From: Chloroflexota bacterium
GTDB lineage: Bacteria; Chloroflexota; Limnocylindria; Limnocylindrales; CSP1-4
Assembly (NCBI GenBank): GCA_016200745.1
Contig: JACQEF010000336.1
Location: 1-8,059, forward strand
DNA length: 8,059 nucleotides
Reading direction: 5' to 3'
Positions 6,709 to 8,059 of this stretch are shown piece after piece; the stretch's first letter is position 1, and each line of letters opens with the position of its first letter. The notes beneath the pieces were generated by a model that did no database searches, was not told the origin of the DNA, and saw only the letters and a list, made by a program, of their open reading frames with translations. A program made the translations under genes and the position numbers.

Positions 6709-7704
6709 TCAGTATTCCCGGTACCAGCCTTCCGCGGGAGCCGCGGCCGCCTGGAGCGAATTCGGCCGGGCGTGCCACGGCGTGCCCAGTTCGTTCACGA
6801 GCCGGACGATCGCCTCGAGCCGGGCGCGCCCTTCGCCCGCGAGCCACGCGTCGCGCGCCGTGGCCTCCATCGTCGCTGCCGGGGACCACACGGATCGCCC
6901 GACGACCGTGCCCGACGCCCCCGCCCGGCAGGCGACCGCGACCTGGCGCTCGAATGTCGCGTCGTCCACGCCCCCGGACAGCACGACCCAGGGCACCGCC
7001 GACGCCGCGTCGAGCTCCCGGCACGCGTCAGCCCAGGCATCCTCGTCCGTGGTTCCGGCGTCGTACGGGAACTCGGCCTTGAGGACCGTGCCGCCGATGG
7101 CGGTCAGCCGGCGCGCGGTCTCGATGACGCACCTGCGGCGAGCCGCGCCGACGAGCTTGCCGCCCGTCGCCGGCTCGTAGCCCAGCGGCTCGATGAAGAG
7201 CGGGATGTCCAGCCGGACGGCTTCGGCCGCGACGCTCGCGACGAGGCGCTCCTGCGCGTCCGCGTTCGCGGCCTGCGGATGGTAGTAGACGAGGAGCTTG
7301 ACGGCCGAGGCTCCCATCCGCTTCGCCTTCTCGACCGACCAGCCGGGCAGGATCCGCGACGCCCGCGCCTCGGACGGACCTTCGAACCCGGTCGCCTCGA
7401 CGGCGACGAGCAGGCCGCTGCGACCGGGGAGCGACCCATCGGCGATGGTCTGTGCCGCCCCGACCTCGGGATCGAGGAGGGTCCCGGTCGCGATCGGCGC
7501 CAGGGCGCGGACGACGGCTCGCTTGAACCCGACCATCTCGTCGTAGGTCGTCAGCGCCGGGAAGTCCGGATGGAGTTCTCGCCGCAGGTTCTGGCGGTGA
7601 TCCAGCGCCAGCACGGCGAACGTCCCGCGGGCGGACGCGCAGGCATCGAGCCCGCGCCGTGTCCCCGGCGGGAAGGTGGTCGAGACTCCTGGCTGCGGCT
7701 CCAC
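6709..7704 (-). CDS. Class I aldolase of the LacD family (tagatose-1,6-bisphosphate aldolase-like)
   Basis: A 331-residue (beta/alpha)8-barrel aldolase resembling LacD and, more distantly, YihT, which cleaves a sulfofructose phosphate. Shared landmarks are LALDHRQ (32-38), LLDPEVG (76-82), AVKLLVYYHP (134-143), LFIEPLGYE (169-177), VLKAEFPYD (207-215) with Lys209 as the expected Schiff-base lysine, VLSGGVDD (241-248) and VVGRSVWS (267-274), which should hold the phosphate. LacD splits tagatose-1,6-bisphosphate, and often fructose-1,6-bisphosphate, into glyceraldehyde-3-phosphate and dihydroxyacetone phosphate. Two PfkB kinases directly downstream could supply such a bisphosphate. The GTG at 7704 is the only suitable start; it has no Shine-Dalgarno sequence and lies 6 bases after a TAGGAT -10 box, so the mRNA may be leaderless. 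The family is clear; the true sugar is not. Confidence 0.9.
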   Translation of the reverse strand: MEPQPGVSTTFPPGTRRGLDACASARGTFAVLALDHRQNLRRELHPDFPALTTYDEMVGFKRAVVRALAPIATGTLLDPEVGAAQTIADGSLPGRSGLLVAVEATGFEGPSEARASRILPGWSVEKAKRMGASAVKLLVYYHPQAANADAQERLVASVAAEAVRLDIPLFIEPLGYEPATGGKLVGAARRRCVIETARRLTAIGGTVLKAEFPYDAGTTDEDAWADACRELDAASAVPWVVLSGGVDDATFERQVAVACRAGASGTVVGRSVWSPAATMEATARDAWLAGEGRARLEAIVRLVNELGTPWHARPNSLQAAAAPAEGWYREY

Positions 7705-7710
7705 GGGCGG

Positions 7711-7739
7711 ATCCTAGCGCGCGAACTGTGCGGCGACAA
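7711..7739 (-). promoter_or_regulatory. Candidate promoter of the aldolase-kinase operon
   Basis: On the minus strand TTGTCG (7739-7734) and TAGGAT (7716-7711) are 17 bases apart, the ideal spacing, each with four of six consensus matches. The -10 box ends 6 bases before the GTG at 7704, so transcription would begin at or within a base or two of the start codon. Confidence 0.5.
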
Positions 7740-7746
7740 GCCCGTT

Positions 7747-7763
7747 CTGCGCGATTCACGCAG
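7747..7763. promoter_or_regulatory. Palindromic operator candidate between divergent promoters
   Basis: CTGCGCGATTCACGCAG is an odd-length palindrome centred on 7755 in which seven of eight base pairs match. It sits midway between the two outward-facing -35 boxes. A bound regulator could act on both genes; the neighbouring DeoR-type protein is the obvious candidate, but this is inference. Confidence 0.45.
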
Positions 7764-7769
7764 CCAATC

Positions 7770-7798
7770 TTGACAATGTACGCATCGATGTGCACGAT
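7770..7798 (+). promoter_or_regulatory. Candidate promoter of the DeoR-type regulator
   Basis: A perfect TTGACA (7770-7775) is followed after 17 bases by CACGAT (7793-7798), a weak -10 box with three of six matches. The ATG at 7806 lies 7 bases further, so the transcript would be leaderless. No ribosome binding site precedes that ATG. The spacer contains the palindrome CATCGATG. Confidence 0.5.
7783..7790. promoter_or_regulatory. Palindrome CATCGATG inside the regulator promoter
   Basis: A perfect 8-base palindrome lies between the -35 and -10 boxes of the regulator promoter. The flanking bases extend the symmetry only partly. A protein bound here would block RNA polymerase, as expected for autorepression. 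Eight bases can arise by chance, so support is weak. Confidence 0.25.
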
Positions 7799-7805
7799 CC
7801 CGCTC

Positions 7806-8059
7806 ATGTTGAGCATCCGACGCAATGCCGAGCTCATCGCCCGCCTGCGCGTCGACGGCCGTGCCAGCGTCGACGTCCTGGCGCGCGATCTCGGGGTCAC
7901 CCAGTCCACGATCCGTCGCGACCTCCGGCGGCTGGCGAATGACGGCGCGCTGATCGCGACGGATGGCTCGGCGACATGCGGCGTCGACGAATGGGCGCGC
8001 GACCTGATGGGGCGCAATCGGCGCGGCCGGGTATACCGGCTCGGTCCCCAGAGCAAGTC
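7806..8059 (+). CDS. DeoR-type helix-turn-helix transcriptional regulator (C-terminus cut by window edge)
   Basis: DNA-binding regulator, the only plus-strand gene. 84 codons are readable before the right edge. Residues about 5-50 match the DeoR winged-helix domain: RNAELIARLRVDGRASVDVL leads into ARDLGVTQSTIRRDLRRL, whose STIRRDL (34-40) is the recognition-helix hallmark. DeoR proteins usually repress sugar operons and respond to a phosphorylated sugar bound by their C-terminal domain. Here the usual RTHGGA-like link after the helix-turn-helix reads ATDGSA (51-56), and residues 57-84 are basic and do not look like the normal effector domain. It faces away from the aldolase operon across 101 bases and probably controls it. 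ATG at 7806 fits the family start; in-frame ATGs at 7788 and 7776 lie within the promoter and have no ribosome site. Confidence 0.8.
   Translation, partial: MLSIRRNAELIARLRVDGRASVDVLARDLGVTQSTIRRDLRRLANDGALIATDGSATCGVDEWARDLMGRNRRGRVYRLGPQSK

Noticed and set aside
4708..7704. Sulfoquinovose (sulfo-EMP) pathway, suggested by a YihT-like aldolase, a PfkB kinase and a DeoR regulator
   Set aside because: The aldolase looks closer to LacD, the first kinase does not resemble YihV beyond the general family, and no sulfoquinovosidase, isomerase or sulfolactaldehyde reductase is present. Kept only as a remote option.
5784..7773. Plus-strand frames of more than 400 and 330 codons opposite the first kinase and aldolase
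   Set aside because: Arg/Pro/Ser-rich shadow translations without any family signature.
7776..7805. Earlier in-frame ATG starts (7776 and 7788) for the regulator
   Set aside because: They lie within the promoter spacer, have no ribosome site, and would place extra residues before the normal DeoR start.
7028..8056. Minus-strand frame of 342 codons across the divergent gap and the regulator
   Set aside because: It runs out of frame through the aldolase N-terminus and antisense to the regulator, whose helix-turn-helix is clear.

Overview
The window is very GC-rich bacterial DNA, tightly packed, with GTG starts common and third codon positions almost all G or C. Together with genes that look leaderless, this suggests an actinobacterium or a soil or freshwater Chloroflexota lineage. 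The sequence alone does not decide between them. No rRNA, tRNA, CRISPR array, insertion sequence or phage gene is visible.

All genes but the last lie on the minus strand, so transcription runs mostly from right to left. The right part (about 4.7-8.06 kb) is a carbohydrate module. A LacD-type class I aldolase (6709-7704) is followed by a PfkB-family sugar kinase (5720-6700) and a 1-phosphofructokinase/tagatose-6-phosphate-kinase-like PfkB protein (4708-5709), with gaps of 8 and 10 bases. A DeoR-type helix-turn-helix regulator (7806 to the right edge) is transcribed the other way. The 101-base gap between aldolase and regulator holds a candidate promoter for each direction and a near-perfect 17-base palindrome midway between them. 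Both start codons sit 6-7 bases after the -10 box and lack a Shine-Dalgarno sequence, so both mRNAs may be leaderless. The simplest reading is that an unphosphorylated ketose-like sugar is phosphorylated twice and then split by the aldolase into two three-carbon units, under control of the DeoR-type protein. The sugar is unknown, and no transporter or isomerase lies in the window.

The left part (1-4.54 kb) concerns the membrane and envelope. It holds a secreted class C beta-lactamase-fold serine hydrolase with a four-helix C-terminal membrane domain (2526-4544), a 50-residue glycine-zipper membrane protein (2343-2495), an ABC-2 exporter ATPase of the NatA/YhaQ type (1262-2212), and its NatB/YhaP-type permease (1-1265, cut by the left edge). 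ATPase and permease overlap by four bases (ATGA), so they are a translationally coupled pair. A weak candidate promoter precedes the ATPase. The hydrolase and small protein may be one transcript.

No stretch longer than about 165 bases lacks a gene. The largest gaps are 4545-4707, where only a ribosome binding site stands out, and 2213-2342, which carries the candidate promoter and ribosome binding site of the exporter operon. No convincing terminator hairpin followed by a T-run was seen.
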